Position numbers and translations under genes: made by a program. A model generated the notes under the pieces. It made no database searches. It worked only from the letters and a program-made list of their open reading frames with translations, and was not told the DNA's origin. Positions 15,971 to 25,126 of a stretch of DNA of 36,256 nt are shown here, piece after piece. The first letter of the stretch is position 1; each line of letters opens with the position of its first letter. This DNA is from an uncultured Lachnospiraceae bacterium (GTDB lineage: Bacteria; Bacillota; Clostridia; Lachnospirales; Lachnospiraceae): NCBI GenBank assembly GCA_934899185.1, contig CAKXYI010000015.1:1-36256 (forward strand), given 5' to 3'.

Positions 15971-16590
15971 TGGCGGATGCCGCCCAAGTCCTGTAACTGG
16001 TGGAAAAGGGCAAAGTAATAGGAATCGCGGTCGCTCAGACGGTAAAACTGGTCTTCAAATGGCATGGTCGAGCAGAGTGCAACATCCGAAACCGGCACAT
16101 AGTTGATATAGCACTTGGCTTGGATCTGGCTGTTGGTGCGGTTGTTCAAAAGGATGGACTTGCCAAAGGCAGGAATGCATGCCTTGGAATAAACGCAGGC
16201 GATGGTGTCGACATAGTGATCACGCAGAGCCAGTGAACAGGCATCGTAGTTTTCGGATGCCGCAAGCAGGTGCTTGCAGAGTGACGGCTGGATAAAAGGT
16301 GTATCAATGGTCACAAAAAAAGCACGGTTTTCAACGATCATGGTAAGACTGCTCAAGATCGCCCCCATGGGACCGGCATTGAGATAGATGTCAGGTATCT
16401 CCGTGACATCCAGATCCAGGTGTCCGTAGTCGCCGCGCTGGTTGACAGACAGGTAGATGCGGTCAAAGTGGGGCGCAAACTTGTGCACCATATATTCTAA
16501 TAAGCATTCATCACCGAATGGCAGCAGTGCCTTATCGGTCCCCATACGGGAACTATCACCACCACATAAAATGACCAAAGCCTGACTCAT
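15967..16590 (-). CDS. mobA: molybdenum cofactor guanylyltransferase (MobA-like)
   Basis: A 207-residue NTP-transferase-fold protein. The N-terminal nucleotide loop 'LCGGDSSRMGTDKALLPFG' (about 8-26) matches the MobA consensus L-A-G-G-x-S-x-R-M-G-x-D-K. 'DIYLNAGPMGAI' and 'FFVTIDTPFI' match the guanine-binding and metal-binding segments (the usual D-x-P reads D-T-P). MobA attaches GMP to molybdopterin. No other molybdopterin gene is in the window. The ATG at 16590 has GGAGG just upstream; the longer frame would need a TTG start. Confidence 0.8.
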   Translation of the reverse strand: MSQALVILCGGDSSRMGTDKALLPFGDECLLEYMVHKFAPHFDRIYLSVNQRGDYGHLDLDVTEIPDIYLNAGPMGAILSSLTMIVENRAFFVTIDTPFIQPSLCKHLLAASENYDACSLALRDHYVDTIACVYSKACIPAFGKSILLNNRTNSQIQAKCYINYVPVSDVALCSTMPFEDQFYRLSDRDSYYFALFHQLQDLGGIRH

Positions 16591-16677
16591 TGTAACCTCC
16601 AACTAACACGCGAAAACCATCCGCGCTTTTTCATGTAGATACTATTATAAGATGATAGAGGGAAAAAGAAAAGAAAA

Positions 16678-18057
16678 ATGTTAGACCATAAATTAAGAGA
16701 ACTGGCAGATTCGGACTTTTATCCGTTTCATATGCCGGGACATAAGAGACAGCAGACCGGGCTGGAAGACCCATATGCCATTGATATTACAGAGATCCCC
16801 GGATTTGACAATCTGCATGATCCACAGGGGCTTATCTTAGAAGCCATGGAACGTATGGCAGGGCTTTACCATGCGAAAAAGTCCTATCTTCTGGTCGGAG
16901 GATCGACCTGTGGCAACCTGACGGCAGTCTTTTCCGCTCTGCCGCAAAAGGGATGCATCCTCATGGGGCGGAGCAGCCACAAAAGCATTTATCATGCTGC
17001 CTGGCTGCGGCAGTGCCGGATCATCTATACCTATCCCAAGGTAGGGCAGATCGGCATGATCGAGGGAACACCGATCGCAGAATATGAGCGGGCTCTGCAA
17101 GTCAACCCGGATATCGGAGCCATCGTGGTGACATCACCGACTTATGAAGGGATGATCGAACCCCTGGATGAGATCGTGGCGCTGGCACATGCAAGGGGGA
17201 TCCCGGTCATTGTGGATGCGGCACATGGTGCGCATCTGGGCTTTGATCCCTATTTTCCCAAGTCTCCGCTGGAAAGCGGGGCAGACCTTGTCATCATGAG
17301 TCTGCACAAGACTCTGCCTGCGCTGACCCAGACGGCTGTTCTTCACGTCAATGAAAATTCACTTGTTTCGGAAAGTCAGATCGAGACCTATCTGGATGTA
17401 TTTGAGACCAGTTCGCCGTCTTATGTCCTGATGGCTTCCATATGTCAGTGCATCCGCTTTCTGGAAGAAGAAAAAGCAGCATTTGGGCTATTTGCCTCAC
17501 GTTTGCAGGATTTTTATGAGAAATGTCAAAGTCTGGAAAAGGTCCGTGTCTCTTCCTTCCAGGGGCAGGATCCGGGGAAGATCGTGATCGATGTATCAAA
17601 GACCTGGCTTTCTGGGCATGCGCTGGAAGAGATCCTCTTGCAAAAATATCATCTGGTTCTGGAAATGTCCTCTTTTTCCTATGGACTTGCCATGACGAGC
17701 CCTATGGATAGCGAAGAGGGATTTGTCCGTCTTTTTGAGGCACTAAAAGAGATCGATCGGGAAGCCAGCGTAAAAGATGCAGACGATCCCTGCCAGACGG
17801 GGCAGATCTTATACGGGCGCGAGCAAAAGGTCATGGAATATTATGAGGCAATGGAAAAAGAGAAAGAACACTGTGCCCTTGATCAGGCAGAGGGCAGGAT
17901 CGCGGTGTCATCGGTCGCCATTTATCCGCCGGGGGTGCCTTTGATCGTACCGGGTGAGCGGATCGATCAGGAACGGATTGACCTCTTAAATCTAGCCCAA
18001 AAGCAGGGGCTGACCGTCACCGGGCTTGTGGATCATGGGCTTTTCGTTGTCATTTGA
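16678..18057 (+). CDS. Orn/Lys/Arg decarboxylase family PLP enzyme (YaaO-like)
   Basis: A 459-residue fold type I PLP enzyme. 'FYPFHMPGHKRQ' near the N-terminus, 'VGGSTCGNLTAVFSA' (about 78-92), 'IPVIVDAAHGAHLGFD' (about 175-190, the Asp that contacts the PLP ring) and 'MSLHKTLPALTQ' with the PLP Lys at residue 211 are diagnostic of the aspartate-aminotransferase-fold Orn/Lys/Arg decarboxylases. It lacks the N-terminal wing of the large E. coli enzymes and matches the short YaaO/SpeA form. In Bacillus subtilis yaaO stands just upstream of tmk-yaaQ-yaaR-holB-yaaT, the same order as here. The product is probably a polyamine precursor (agmatine or cadaverine); the substrate is not certain. Confidence 0.85.
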   Translation: MLDHKLRELADSDFYPFHMPGHKRQQTGLEDPYAIDITEIPGFDNLHDPQGLILEAMERMAGLYHAKKSYLLVGGSTCGNLTAVFSALPQKGCILMGRSSHKSIYHAAWLRQCRIIYTYPKVGQIGMIEGTPIAEYERALQVNPDIGAIVVTSPTYEGMIEPLDEIVALAHARGIPVIVDAAHGAHLGFDPYFPKSPLESGADLVIMSLHKTLPALTQTAVLHVNENSLVSESQIETYLDVFETSSPSYVLMASICQCIRFLEEEKAAFGLFASRLQDFYEKCQSLEKVRVSSFQGQDPGKIVIDVSKTWLSGHALEEILLQKYHLVLEMSSFSYGLAMTSPMDSEEGFVRLFEALKEIDREASVKDADDPCQTGQILYGREQKVMEYYEAMEKEKEHCALDQAEGRIAVSSVAIYPPGVPLIVPGERIDQERIDLLNLAQKQGLTVTGLVDHGLFVVI

Positions 18058-18075
18058 GGTGGACTATATTATACT
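18047..18075 (+). promoter_or_regulatory. internal promoter before the Gmk-like gene
   Basis: TTGTCA (18047-18052, inside the decarboxylase gene end), 17-nt spacer, TATACT (18070-18075). It could drive the downstream block independently of the decarboxylase. Confidence 0.55.
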
Positions 18076-18115
18076 AGATGATAAGCGCATTTTATAGACA
18101 GGCAGAGTAAGGAAC

Positions 18116-18718
18116 ATGGGAAAGATTTTTTGTATCATAGGAAAAAGTTCAACAGGGAAAGATACCTTATATCAGCGCATTTTGGGACGGCATGATCTTG
18201 TCCTGCGCCAGATCGTGTCTTATACGACAAGACCCATCCGTGCAGGCGAAGTAGATGGTATTGAATACCATTTTTGCACACATGAGGAAAAAGACAGGCT
18301 GCTGGCATCCGGCAAGGTCGTGGAGATCCGCAGTTATAACACCTGTCATGGCATCTGGGACTATTTTACCGTTGACGATGGCAACATCGATCTGAGCAGA
18401 GATGATTATCTGGTGATCGGAACGATCGAGTCTTTTGTCAAGTTGCGGGATTACTTTAGTCAGGACGCGGTTCTTCCGATATATATAGAAGTAGAGGACG
18501 GCGTGCGCCTGCAAAGAGCACTGGATCGTGAGCGGTGCCAGAAGCATCCAAAGTATGAGGAAATGTGTCGACGCTTTTTGGCAGATGCCACAGATTTTTC
18601 CAAGGAGAAATTGCAGGAGGCGGGCATCCACAGGATTTTTTATAACGAGGACTTGGAGCGCACGGAAGAGGACATCGTATCCTTTATGCGTGAAGTCATG
18701 ATGAGTGAGGAAGGCTAG
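18116..18718 (+). CDS. guanylate kinase-like P-loop kinase in the tmk position
   Basis: A 200-residue nucleoside-monophosphate-kinase-like protein. The P loop is 'IIGKSSTGKDTLYQRIL' (about 6-22), followed by 'IVSYTTRPIRAGEVDGIEYHF', the GMP-binding segment of guanylate kinases (S-x-T-T-R-x-x-R-x-G-E-x-x-G-x-x-Y-x-F). The lid region is less conserved than in housekeeping Gmk. In related genomes the gene between yaaO and yaaR/holB is normally tmk; here a Gmk-like paralog holds that slot. It could phosphorylate GMP/dGMP or another small substrate. It is followed by yaaR after 3 nt. Confidence 0.75.
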   Translation: MGKIFCIIGKSSTGKDTLYQRILGRHDLVLRQIVSYTTRPIRAGEVDGIEYHFCTHEEKDRLLASGKVVEIRSYNTCHGIWDYFTVDDGNIDLSRDDYLVIGTIESFVKLRDYFSQDAVLPIYIEVEDGVRLQRALDRERCQKHPKYEEMCRRFLADATDFSKEKLQEAGIHRIFYNEDLERTEEDIVSFMREVMMSEEG

Positions 18719-18721
18719 CCT

Positions 18722-19162
18722 ATGGATTTAAAGGTAAATGATGTGTCGGGCGTGACGCAGACACAGGAAGTGAATCAGACAAAGCCTACGGATGACGGAT
18801 TTAAGTTCACTCTGGCGAGTGCTATCGACGATGCGGAATTAAAGGAAAAACTGTCGGGGCTGATGGATGAGATCACGGAGCAGGGCAAGAAGATCTCGGA
18901 GCACATGGATATCCGGGATATGAAAAAATACCGCGGTCTGGTCAAGGATTTCATGAATGAAGTCGTCAATCGTTCCCACAAGTTTTCCAGAGAGAACTTT
19001 TTGGATCGCCGGGGACGTCACCGCGTCTATGGTTTGGTAAAATTAGTGGATAAAAATCTGGATGATTTGGCGGGAGAACTGGTCAAGGAAGAAAAAGACC
19101 ATCTTGCCATCCTTGGAAAAGTCGACGAGATCCGGGGATTGCTTCTGGATATTTCCACCTAA
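18722..19162 (+). CDS. YaaR family protein (DUF327)
   Basis: A 146-residue, mostly helical protein of the DUF327/YaaR family. The N-terminus is low complexity, followed by '[20 protein letters not shown]' and the conserved '[20 protein letters not shown]' and '[20 protein letters not shown]' helices, ending '[11 protein letters not shown]'. The function is not established. It is found next to holB across Firmicutes, as here (16 nt upstream of holB). No signal or membrane segment is present. Confidence 0.85.
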   Translation: MDLKVNDVSGVTQTQEVNQTKPTDDGFKFTLASAIDDAELKEKLSGLMDEITEQGKKISEHMDIRDMKKYRGLVKDFMNEVVNRSHKFSRENFLDRRGRHRVYGLVKLVDKNLDDLAGELVKEEKDHLAILGKVDEIRGLLLDIST

Positions 19163-19178
19163 GACGGAGTAGTTTAAA

Positions 19179-20171
19179 ATGAAGTTTGCAGACATAAAAG
19201 GACAAGAGGATATCAAAGAGCATTTGCAGAACGCGATCACTCTGGGTAAAACGTCCCACGCATATATTATCAGTGGGGAGAAGGATGCCGGCAAGATGAT
19301 GCTGGCGGAGGCATTTGCCCAGACCCTTTTGTGTCAGGACCAGGGCAAGGATGCCTGCGGAAATTGTCATTCCTGCAAGCAGTGCCAGAGTCATAACCAT
19401 CCGGATATCCGCTATGTTTCGCATGAAAAGCCCAATACGATCTTGGTGGAGGACATCCGTCAGCAGATCAATAACGACATTGTCATTAAGCCCTATGCGA
19501 GCGAGTACAAGATCTATATTATGGATGAGGCGGAAAAGATGAACAAGGCGGCGCAGAATGCTCTCCTAAAGACCATCGAGGAACCGCCGCATTATGCCAT
19601 TATCTTTTTGCTGACGACCAATGCAGCAGGATTTTTGCCGACTATCTTATCCCGCTGTGTGACATTGGAATTAAAGCCGATCTCCGCGGATATCATTCGA
19701 AAAGAATTGATGGAGCATCACAATATGCCGGATTATCAGGCAGATGTCTGCGCACAGTTTGCCCAAGGAAATCTGGGGAAAGCCATCAAACTGGCATCTT
19801 CCGAGGAATTTAACGAAATGAAATCTCATATGACCTCCCTGATGCGTCGTATGGAAAAGATGGATATCTTTGATATTTCCCAAGCTGTCAAGGAATTGGA
19901 GGAATACAAGCCCAAGATCGGTGATTATTTGGATTTGATGAACATCTGGTTTCGAGATGTGTTATTATATAAGGCGACAGGTGATGAGAGAAAGATTACT
20001 TTTCAGGATGAAAAGATGATCATAAAAAGACAGGCAAGTGAGTGTTCCTATCATGGGCTGAATACCATCATTCAGGCAGAGAATACCGCAAGACGGCGGA
20101 TCGCCTGCAATGGAAATTACAATTTGGCAGTGGAACTCATGTTGCTTTCAATAAAGGAGAATATTGCATGA
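19179..20171 (+). CDS. holB: DNA polymerase III subunit delta' (clamp loader)
   Basis: A 330-residue AAA+ clamp-loader subunit. 'GQEDIKEHLQNAI' and 'SHAYIISGEKDAGKMMLAEA' carry the P-loop region (about 8-45). A zinc module with four Cys follows ('CGNCHSCKQC', about 61-70, plus an upstream Cys). 'KIYIMDEAEKMNKAAQNALL' with 'KTIEEPP' forms the Walker B and sensor region (about 110-136), and 'LLTTNAAGFLPTILSRC' is the SRC motif (about 145-165). With tau/gamma and delta it loads the sliding clamp. Its TGA overlaps the ATG of the next gene (ATGA), so translation is coupled. Confidence 0.92.
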   Translation: MKFADIKGQEDIKEHLQNAITLGKTSHAYIISGEKDAGKMMLAEAFAQTLLCQDQGKDACGNCHSCKQCQSHNHPDIRYVSHEKPNTILVEDIRQQINNDIVIKPYASEYKIYIMDEAEKMNKAAQNALLKTIEEPPHYAIIFLLTTNAAGFLPTILSRCVTLELKPISADIIRKELMEHHNMPDYQADVCAQFAQGNLGKAIKLASSEEFNEMKSHMTSLMRRMEKMDIFDISQAVKELEEYKPKIGDYLDLMNIWFRDVLLYKATGDERKITFQDEKMIIKRQASECSYHGLNTIIQAENTARRRIACNGNYNLAVELMLLSIKENIA

Positions 20172-21046
20172 TAAAGATTGTTGGTGTGCGTTTTCGCACT
20201 GCAGGTAAGGTATATTATTTTGGACCCAAGAATTTAGACTTAAAGATCGGTGACAGCGTGATCGTTGAGACCGCGCGCGGTGTCGAGATGGGAACGGTTG
20301 CCGTGGCACCAAAGGAAGTGCCGGATGATGAGGTTGTCCAGCCATTAAAGACCGTCCAACGTATCGCGACCGAAGAAGATTTCAAGCGGGCAGAAAAGAA
20401 CAAGGAAAAAGAGAAAGAGGCTTTTAAGATCTGTCAGGAAAAGATCAAGAAGCACAAACTGGAAATGAAACTGGTGGACGCAGAGTACACCTTTGACAAC
20501 AATAAACTGCTCTTTTACTTTACGGCAGACGGCAGGATCGATTTCCGTGAACTGGTAAAGGATCTGGCATCAGTATTCCGTACCAGGATTGAGTTGCGTC
20601 AAATCGGTGTGCGTGATGAGACCAAGATCATGGGTGGGATCGGCATCTGCGGCAGACCGCTCTGCTGTAGTTCTTATCTGACAGACTTTGTTCCGGTTTC
20701 CATCAAGATGGCAAAAGAGCAAAATCTTTCCCTGAACCCGACCAAAATTTCCGGGGTCTGTGGCAGACTTATGTGTTGTCTGAAAAATGAGCAGGAGACT
20801 TACGAGTATCTGAACAGTCAGTTGCCAAATATCGGGGACTATGTGACGACACCGGAAGGGATCCGCGGACAGGTCAAGGCGATCAGTGTCCTTCGTCAGC
20901 GTGTAAAGGTATTGATTGAGCAGAATGATACCAAGGAAGAGCGCGACTATGCAGTAGGCGACCTCAAATTCAAGGCAAAGCGCAAGAATGTCAAGGTCAC
21001 AAAAGAAGAATTGAAAGAGTTGGCACAACTCGAGGATAATAAATAA
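20168..21046 (+). CDS. ricT: PSP1 domain protein YaaT/RicT
   Basis: A 292-residue PSP1-domain protein. The Cys-rich core 'GICGRPLCCSSYL' (about 157-169) and 'GVCGRLMCCLKNEQETYEYL' (about 196-215) is diagnostic of YaaT/RicT. In B. subtilis RicT forms an Fe-S-containing complex with RicA and RicF that assists RNase Y and affects sporulation and competence. An 'RxIxxAT-EED' helical segment precedes the core and a Lys-rich tail ends the protein. The ATG at 20168 overlaps the holB stop and has AAAGGAG upstream; the longer frame from 20042 would overlap holB deeply and is rejected. Confidence 0.92.
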   Translation: MIKIVGVRFRTAGKVYYFGPKNLDLKIGDSVIVETARGVEMGTVAVAPKEVPDDEVVQPLKTVQRIATEEDFKRAEKNKEKEKEAFKICQEKIKKHKLEMKLVDAEYTFDNNKLLFYFTADGRIDFRELVKDLASVFRTRIELRQIGVRDETKIMGGIGICGRPLCCSSYLTDFVPVSIKMAKEQNLSLNPTKISGVCGRLMCCLKNEQETYEYLNSQLPNIGDYVTTPEGIRGQVKAISVLRQRVKVLIEQNDTKEERDYAVGDLKFKAKRKNVKVTKEELKELAQLEDNK

Positions 21047-21786
21047 TGGCAGGATTGTTTTTACATGAGGGTGAGCGGCTGGATGAACTGCAGCGTAACG
21101 GTTACAAAATCATCCAGGATCCCAAGCGCTTCTGTTTTGGCATGGATGCCGTGCTTTTGTCCGGTTTTGCCAAAGTAAAGCGTGGAGAGGAAGTGCTGGA
21201 TCTTGGCACGGGAACCGGGATCATACCCATTCTTTTAGAAGCCAAATCAGAAGGGCAGCATTTTACCGGATTGGAGATCCAGCCGGAGAGTGCTGACATG
21301 GCAACAAGGAGCGTGGCTTATAATCACTTGGAGGACCGCGTTTCCATTGTCACAGGAGATATCAAAGATGCAACAAATATTTTTGGGGCATCTTCTTTTG
21401 ATGTTGTGACTTGTAATCCGCCTTATATGACTGATCAACATGGCATCAGGAATGATGCTGACGCCAAGACCATCGCCAGACACGAAGTGCTTTGCAATCT
21501 GGAGGACGTAGTATCACAGACGGCAAAACTTCTCCGCCCGGGCGGCAGATGTTATTTTGTGCACAGACCTTTCCGCCTGGTGGAGATCTTATCAACAATG
21601 AGCCGTTACAAGGTTGAGCCAAAGCGGATGCAACTGGTCTATCCCTATGTGGATAAAGAGCCTAATATGGTTCTGATCGAGGGGATGCGGGACGGAAAGT
21701 CCAGGATCAAGGTAGAAAAACCCTTGATCGTATATCAGAGTCCGGGTGTTTATATGCCGGAGATCTATGATATTTACGGTTATTAA
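21046..21786 (+). CDS. tRNA1(Val) (adenine-N6)-methyltransferase-like protein (TrmN6/YabB)
   Basis: A 246-residue class I SAM methyltransferase. The N-terminal signature 'LDELQRNGYKIIQDPKRFCF' with 'GMDAVLLSGFA' is typical of YabB/TrmN6. 'VLDLGTGTGIIPILLEAK' is the SAM loop (about 46-63) and 'DVVTCNPPYM' the catalytic NPPY motif (about 120). E. coli TrmN6 makes m6A37 in tRNA1(Val); the exact target here is inferred. The ATG at 21046 overlaps the last base of the RicT stop codon. Confidence 0.88.
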   Translation: MAGLFLHEGERLDELQRNGYKIIQDPKRFCFGMDAVLLSGFAKVKRGEEVLDLGTGTGIIPILLEAKSEGQHFTGLEIQPESADMATRSVAYNHLEDRVSIVTGDIKDATNIFGASSFDVVTCNPPYMTDQHGIRNDADAKTIARHEVLCNLEDVVSQTAKLLRPGGRCYFVHRPFRLVEILSTMSRYKVEPKRMQLVYPYVDKEPNMVLIEGMRDGKSRIKVEKPLIVYQSPGVYMPEIYDIYGY

Positions 21787-21834
21787 AGGCTTGCAGGATA
21801 AAATAAGTAGGATAACGGAAAGGAGTGCCAGAGT

Positions 21835-22671
21835 ATGGCAGGTATCTTATATTTGTGTGCGACACCGATCGGAAATCTGGAGGATATGACTTATCGCTGT
21901 GTCCGCATTTTGAAAGAAGTGGATCTGATCGCTGCTGAGGATACACGAAATTCCATAAAACTTTTGAACCACTTTGAGATCGACACACCCATGACAAGTT
22001 ATCATGAGTTCAATAAGATCGAAAAGGCGCATACTTTACTGGTAGCCTTAAAAGAGGGTAAAAATATCGCCGTTATCACAGATGCCGGGACACCGGGCAT
22101 TTCTGATCCGGGCGAGGAACTGGTGGCAATGTGTTATGAGGAAGGTATTGAGGTCAATGCCGTTCCGGGTGCGGCTGCCTGTATCACTGCGGTGACGAGT
22201 TCCGGACAGGCGTGCAGGCGTTTTAGCTTTGAGGCATTTTTGCCAAAAGATAAAAAGGAGCGGGCGCGTGTCTTGGAGGAGATGCAACAGGAGACACGCA
22301 CTATGATCGTTTATGAGGCACCACATCATCTGCGTGCGACCTTGCAGGAACTATATCAGGCATTGGGCGACCGTAACATTACGCTCTGCCGGGAACTGAC
22401 CAAGCGTTATGAAGAAAAGAAGAAAATGACGCTGGCGCAGGCTGTGGATTACTACAGGGAAAATGATCCACGCGGTGAATATGTCCTTGTCATCGCCGGT
22501 AAATCCAAAGAAGAGGTCATGCAGGAGGAGCAAAGCCGCTGGGAAGATCTGAGTATCGAGGAACACATGCAGATCTATCTGGATCAGGACTACAGCAAAA
22601 AGGACGCCATGAAAGCCGTGGCAAAAGATCGCGGTGTCAGCAAACGCGATATTTATCAGGCACTCTTATGA
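21835..22671 (+). CDS. rsmI: 16S rRNA (cytidine(1402)-2'-O)-methyltransferase
   Basis: A 278-residue tetrapyrrole-methylase-fold enzyme that 2'-O-methylates C1402 in the ribosomal P site. 'LCATPIGNLEDMTYRCVRIL' and 'DLIAAEDTRNSIKLLNHF' at the N-terminus, 'VITDAGTPGISDPG' (about 81-94) and 'VPGAAACITAVTSSG' (about 109-123) are RsmI signatures. The C-terminal helical RsmI HTH-like region ends 'KDRGVSKRDIYQALL'. AAAGGAG precedes the ATG. It ends the block; its stop overlaps the convergent DUF885 gene by 6 nt. Confidence 0.95.
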   Translation: MAGILYLCATPIGNLEDMTYRCVRILKEVDLIAAEDTRNSIKLLNHFEIDTPMTSYHEFNKIEKAHTLLVALKEGKNIAVITDAGTPGISDPGEELVAMCYEEGIEVNAVPGAAACITAVTSSGQACRRFSFEAFLPKDKKERARVLEEMQQETRTMIVYEAPHHLRATLQELYQALGDRNITLCRELTKRYEEKKKMTLAQAVDYYRENDPRGEYVLVIAGKSKEEVMQEEQSRWEDLSIEEHMQIYLDQDYSKKDAMKAVAKDRGVSKRDIYQALL

Positions 22672-24423
22672 TGTTCCAAGCAGGGCATCCCGCAGGATGT
22701 CAAAAGGTGCAGGTCCGGTCTGTAATATCTTTTTATGAAATTCCATATAAGAAAAATCATCTTTTTTTGCATCCTTATAGTCTTTCTGTAGGGATGCAAA
22801 ATTCATATAGCCTACATAATAATGCAGGTAATTCGCTGGATCTTCCACGATCAATTGGTAGATCTGACTAACGACATCCTGATCTTTGATCCCATAATTT
22901 TCTAAAAATTCCAAAAGACGGGCACGATCCCAGCCATAATAATGGATGCCAATATCCGCAGAGGCATAGAGGCTTAGAACAATGCTCTCATTGAGTGATA
23001 AGACGGACGCAAGTTGATCCGGCAGTCCGGCGTATTGATAAGACATATATTCTACATAGGTAGCCCAGCCCTCGGTATATGCCGGAAAGGACAGGAGAGC
23101 GCGCACCGGTTCCAAGCCATACTGATAGGACATGGCGGTCTGGTAGAGATGGCCGGGAAAGCCCTCGTGTGCCATGGTGGTAAAGAGGGAGGTCGTGTCG
23201 GCATTACTGTCCGGGTTGTAAAAAATATTGTGATAGCCTCCGGAATCCAAAGGTGCGATCAGGTAGTAGGCGGGCGCACTGGTCTGCCGCAACTGAGGCG
23301 CAATCTCGTGGATGCTGACGGTAACGTTTTCACAGGCGGGAAAGTCCTTTTGTATGGAAATCTGTAAATGCTCGATCATATCCTCAGGTGTTTTTAGGGG
23401 ACAGGTATAAGAGCCTAGCATGGACGATAAGGCAGGATTGTGGGCAAAGAGATCAGCCATTTGGGATAGGTCTTTTTGACGTTTGGCAGCGATCTCCTGA
23501 AAAACCGTATAGGGACTTTCCTTTGTGCCGGTGTTCTTTCTTATCAGGAGGGCGTAGTATGTACGTCCTTTTTCTTTGGCAGAAAGACTTCCATTATCGT
23601 CTGTTTTGTCAATGATCGACGATAATTGATTAGAAAGCGACAAATAGGATGGTAAAACGACATCATAAATGACCGACTGATTTCGGGATATATAGGACAT
23701 TTTTTCTGCTTCATCTAAAAAGGCAGCGTTTTTTATGCGGTCGTCAAAAGAAGTCAAAAGCAGATGGTCCTCCTGAGTCTGTGAAAAAGAGGCACAAAAA
23801 TCAATGGTCTGTTTCAGGGAGTCTGTGTTTTCCATAAGCCCCAGTCTTGTCTGTTCCGTAGCAAAGGCATAGATCTGCCCAAAGTAGATATCCATTTCTT
23901 CTAATAGGGACAGGTAACATTCAATATCCTCGGTATCGTGAAAGGAAAAAGAGGACAGAAGAACCGGCAGGGAAGAAGGAATACCGGCGGTCGGCGAGAG
24001 CAGATTTTGATAGTAGTAGTAATCGCCCAGTTTTTCCTCCAGACCATAGTAGTCACCCAAAAGGTCATAGACCAGTCTTTGCCGGGCAGTCAGGGCATGT
24101 CGGTCAATGTCCTTTAAGCGGTCAAGCAGATCTTTGATCTCATCCATTTCCTTGATATGTTCTTCCATGGTCAGCGTGCAAAGTGTTTGGTCCGAAAAAG
24201 TGATATGGTAGGCAACCGGGTTTTCTAAGGTAAAGTGGCAGGACAAAGGATCGGCTTCCATCTGCTTGCAAAACCAATCGTCTGTCAGATTCTCAAAAGT
24301 ATCTGCATCATTGGTTTGACCTATATCAAAAAGTCTTGCATTTCCCAGATCCTCTTTGCTGCAGCCTATCGCCGAAAATGCGATCAAGATAGCAAGGATC
24401 AGACAAAGAAATCGTTTTCCCAT
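22666..24423 (-). CDS. DUF885 family lipoprotein, probable metallopeptidase
   Basis: A 585-residue secreted lipoprotein. It starts with a short lipoprotein signal ('FLCLILAILIAFSAIGCSKE', lipid-modified Cys about residue 21). The rest is a long helical DUF885 domain. The key motif is 'MAHEGFPGHLYQT' (about 417-429), an HExxxxH-like zinc-binding pattern conserved in DUF885, with downstream 'YTEGWATYVEYM' giving a further Glu. The family is thought to be zinc carboxypeptidase-like, with few characterised members. The ATG at 24423 has GGGAGG upstream; the extra 14 codons of the longer frame lack a site. It stands alone, convergent with rsmI. Confidence 0.85.
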   Translation of the reverse strand: MGKRFLCLILAILIAFSAIGCSKEDLGNARLFDIGQTNDADTFENLTDDWFCKQMEADPLSCHFTLENPVAYHITFSDQTLCTLTMEEHIKEMDEIKDLLDRLKDIDRHALTARQRLVYDLLGDYYGLEEKLGDYYYYQNLLSPTAGIPSSLPVLLSSFSFHDTEDIECYLSLLEEMDIYFGQIYAFATEQTRLGLMENTDSLKQTIDFCASFSQTQEDHLLLTSFDDRIKNAAFLDEAEKMSYISRNQSVIYDVVLPSYLSLSNQLSSIIDKTDDNGSLSAKEKGRTYYALLIRKNTGTKESPYTVFQEIAAKRQKDLSQMADLFAHNPALSSMLGSYTCPLKTPEDMIEHLQISIQKDFPACENVTVSIHEIAPQLRQTSAPAYYLIAPLDSGGYHNIFYNPDSNADTTSLFTTMAHEGFPGHLYQTAMSYQYGLEPVRALLSFPAYTEGWATYVEYMSYQYAGLPDQLASVLSLNESIVLSLYASADIGIHYYGWDRARLLEFLENYGIKDQDVVSQIYQLIVEDPANYLHYYVGYMNFASLQKDYKDAKKDDFSYMEFHKKILQTGPAPFDILRDALLGTS

Positions 24424-24538
24424 AATGCCTCCCAAAGAAATACCATAGTTACAGTGTATGTACAATGAAAAAATATATGATTTCCGGCATAGAATTTTTC
24501 AAAATTTCATACATATGTAAAAAAGTCTTGGAGTCCTT

Positions 24539-25126
24539 ATGAATTATCTCTGGGCAGGCATGCTCTTACTGGGTATCATCTATGGAGGCTTTCGGGGGGA
24601 GATGGCGGCGATCACGGAAGCGGCGCTTTCCTCTGCAAAGGAAGCTGTCTCTCTTTGTATCACCCTGCTTGGTGTCATGTGTTTTTGGGTAGGCATGATG
24701 AATATTGCGCAAAAGAGCGGGCTGTTGCGTGGTCTGGCGAAAAAACTGGATCCACTGCTTAATTTTTTATTTCCTGCATTAAAAAAGGAGACCAAGGCAA
24801 AAGAATATATCGCGACCAATGTCATCGCCAATATCTTTGGACTTGGCTGGGCGGCAACACCGGCAGGACTTTCTGCCATGCAGGAATTAAAGAAGATCAG
24901 CCGCCAGAAAGAGGGCGTTGCAAGCCGGGAAATGTGTACTTTTCTGGTACTCAATATATCTTCTCTGCAGCTGATTCCGGTCAATATGATCGCCTACCGC
25001 AGTCAGTACGGATCGGCAAATCCCTCTATGATCACGGGGCCTGCCATCCTTGCGACTACCATCAGCACTTTGGTTGCCGTGATCTTTTGTAAATTGGCAT
25101 GTATGGGGCGGGAGGATCGGCTATGA
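24539..25126 (+). CDS. spmA: spore maturation protein A
   Basis: A 195-residue membrane protein with a nucleoside-recognition (Gate) domain and 4-5 hydrophobic helices. 'MNYLWAGMLLLGIIYG' and 'GVMCFWVGMMNIAQKSGLLR' at the N-terminus and 'TNVIANIFGLGWAATPAGL' are typical SpmA segments. In B. subtilis SpmA and SpmB are needed for spore core dehydration. Length equals the Bacillus protein (about 196). Its TGA overlaps the spmB ATG, so the pair is coupled. Confidence 0.92.
   Translation: MNYLWAGMLLLGIIYGGFRGEMAAITEAALSSAKEAVSLCITLLGVMCFWVGMMNIAQKSGLLRGLAKKLDPLLNFLFPALKKETKAKEYIATNVIANIFGLGWAATPAGLSAMQELKKISRQKEGVASREMCTFLVLNISSLQLIPVNMIAYRSQYGSANPSMITGPAILATTISTLVAVIFCKLACMGREDRL

Noticed and set aside
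20042..20167. Longer YaaT with start at 20042
   Set aside because: It would lie within the holB coding region; the ATG at 20168 overlaps the holB stop in the usual coupled way and matches the family N-terminus.
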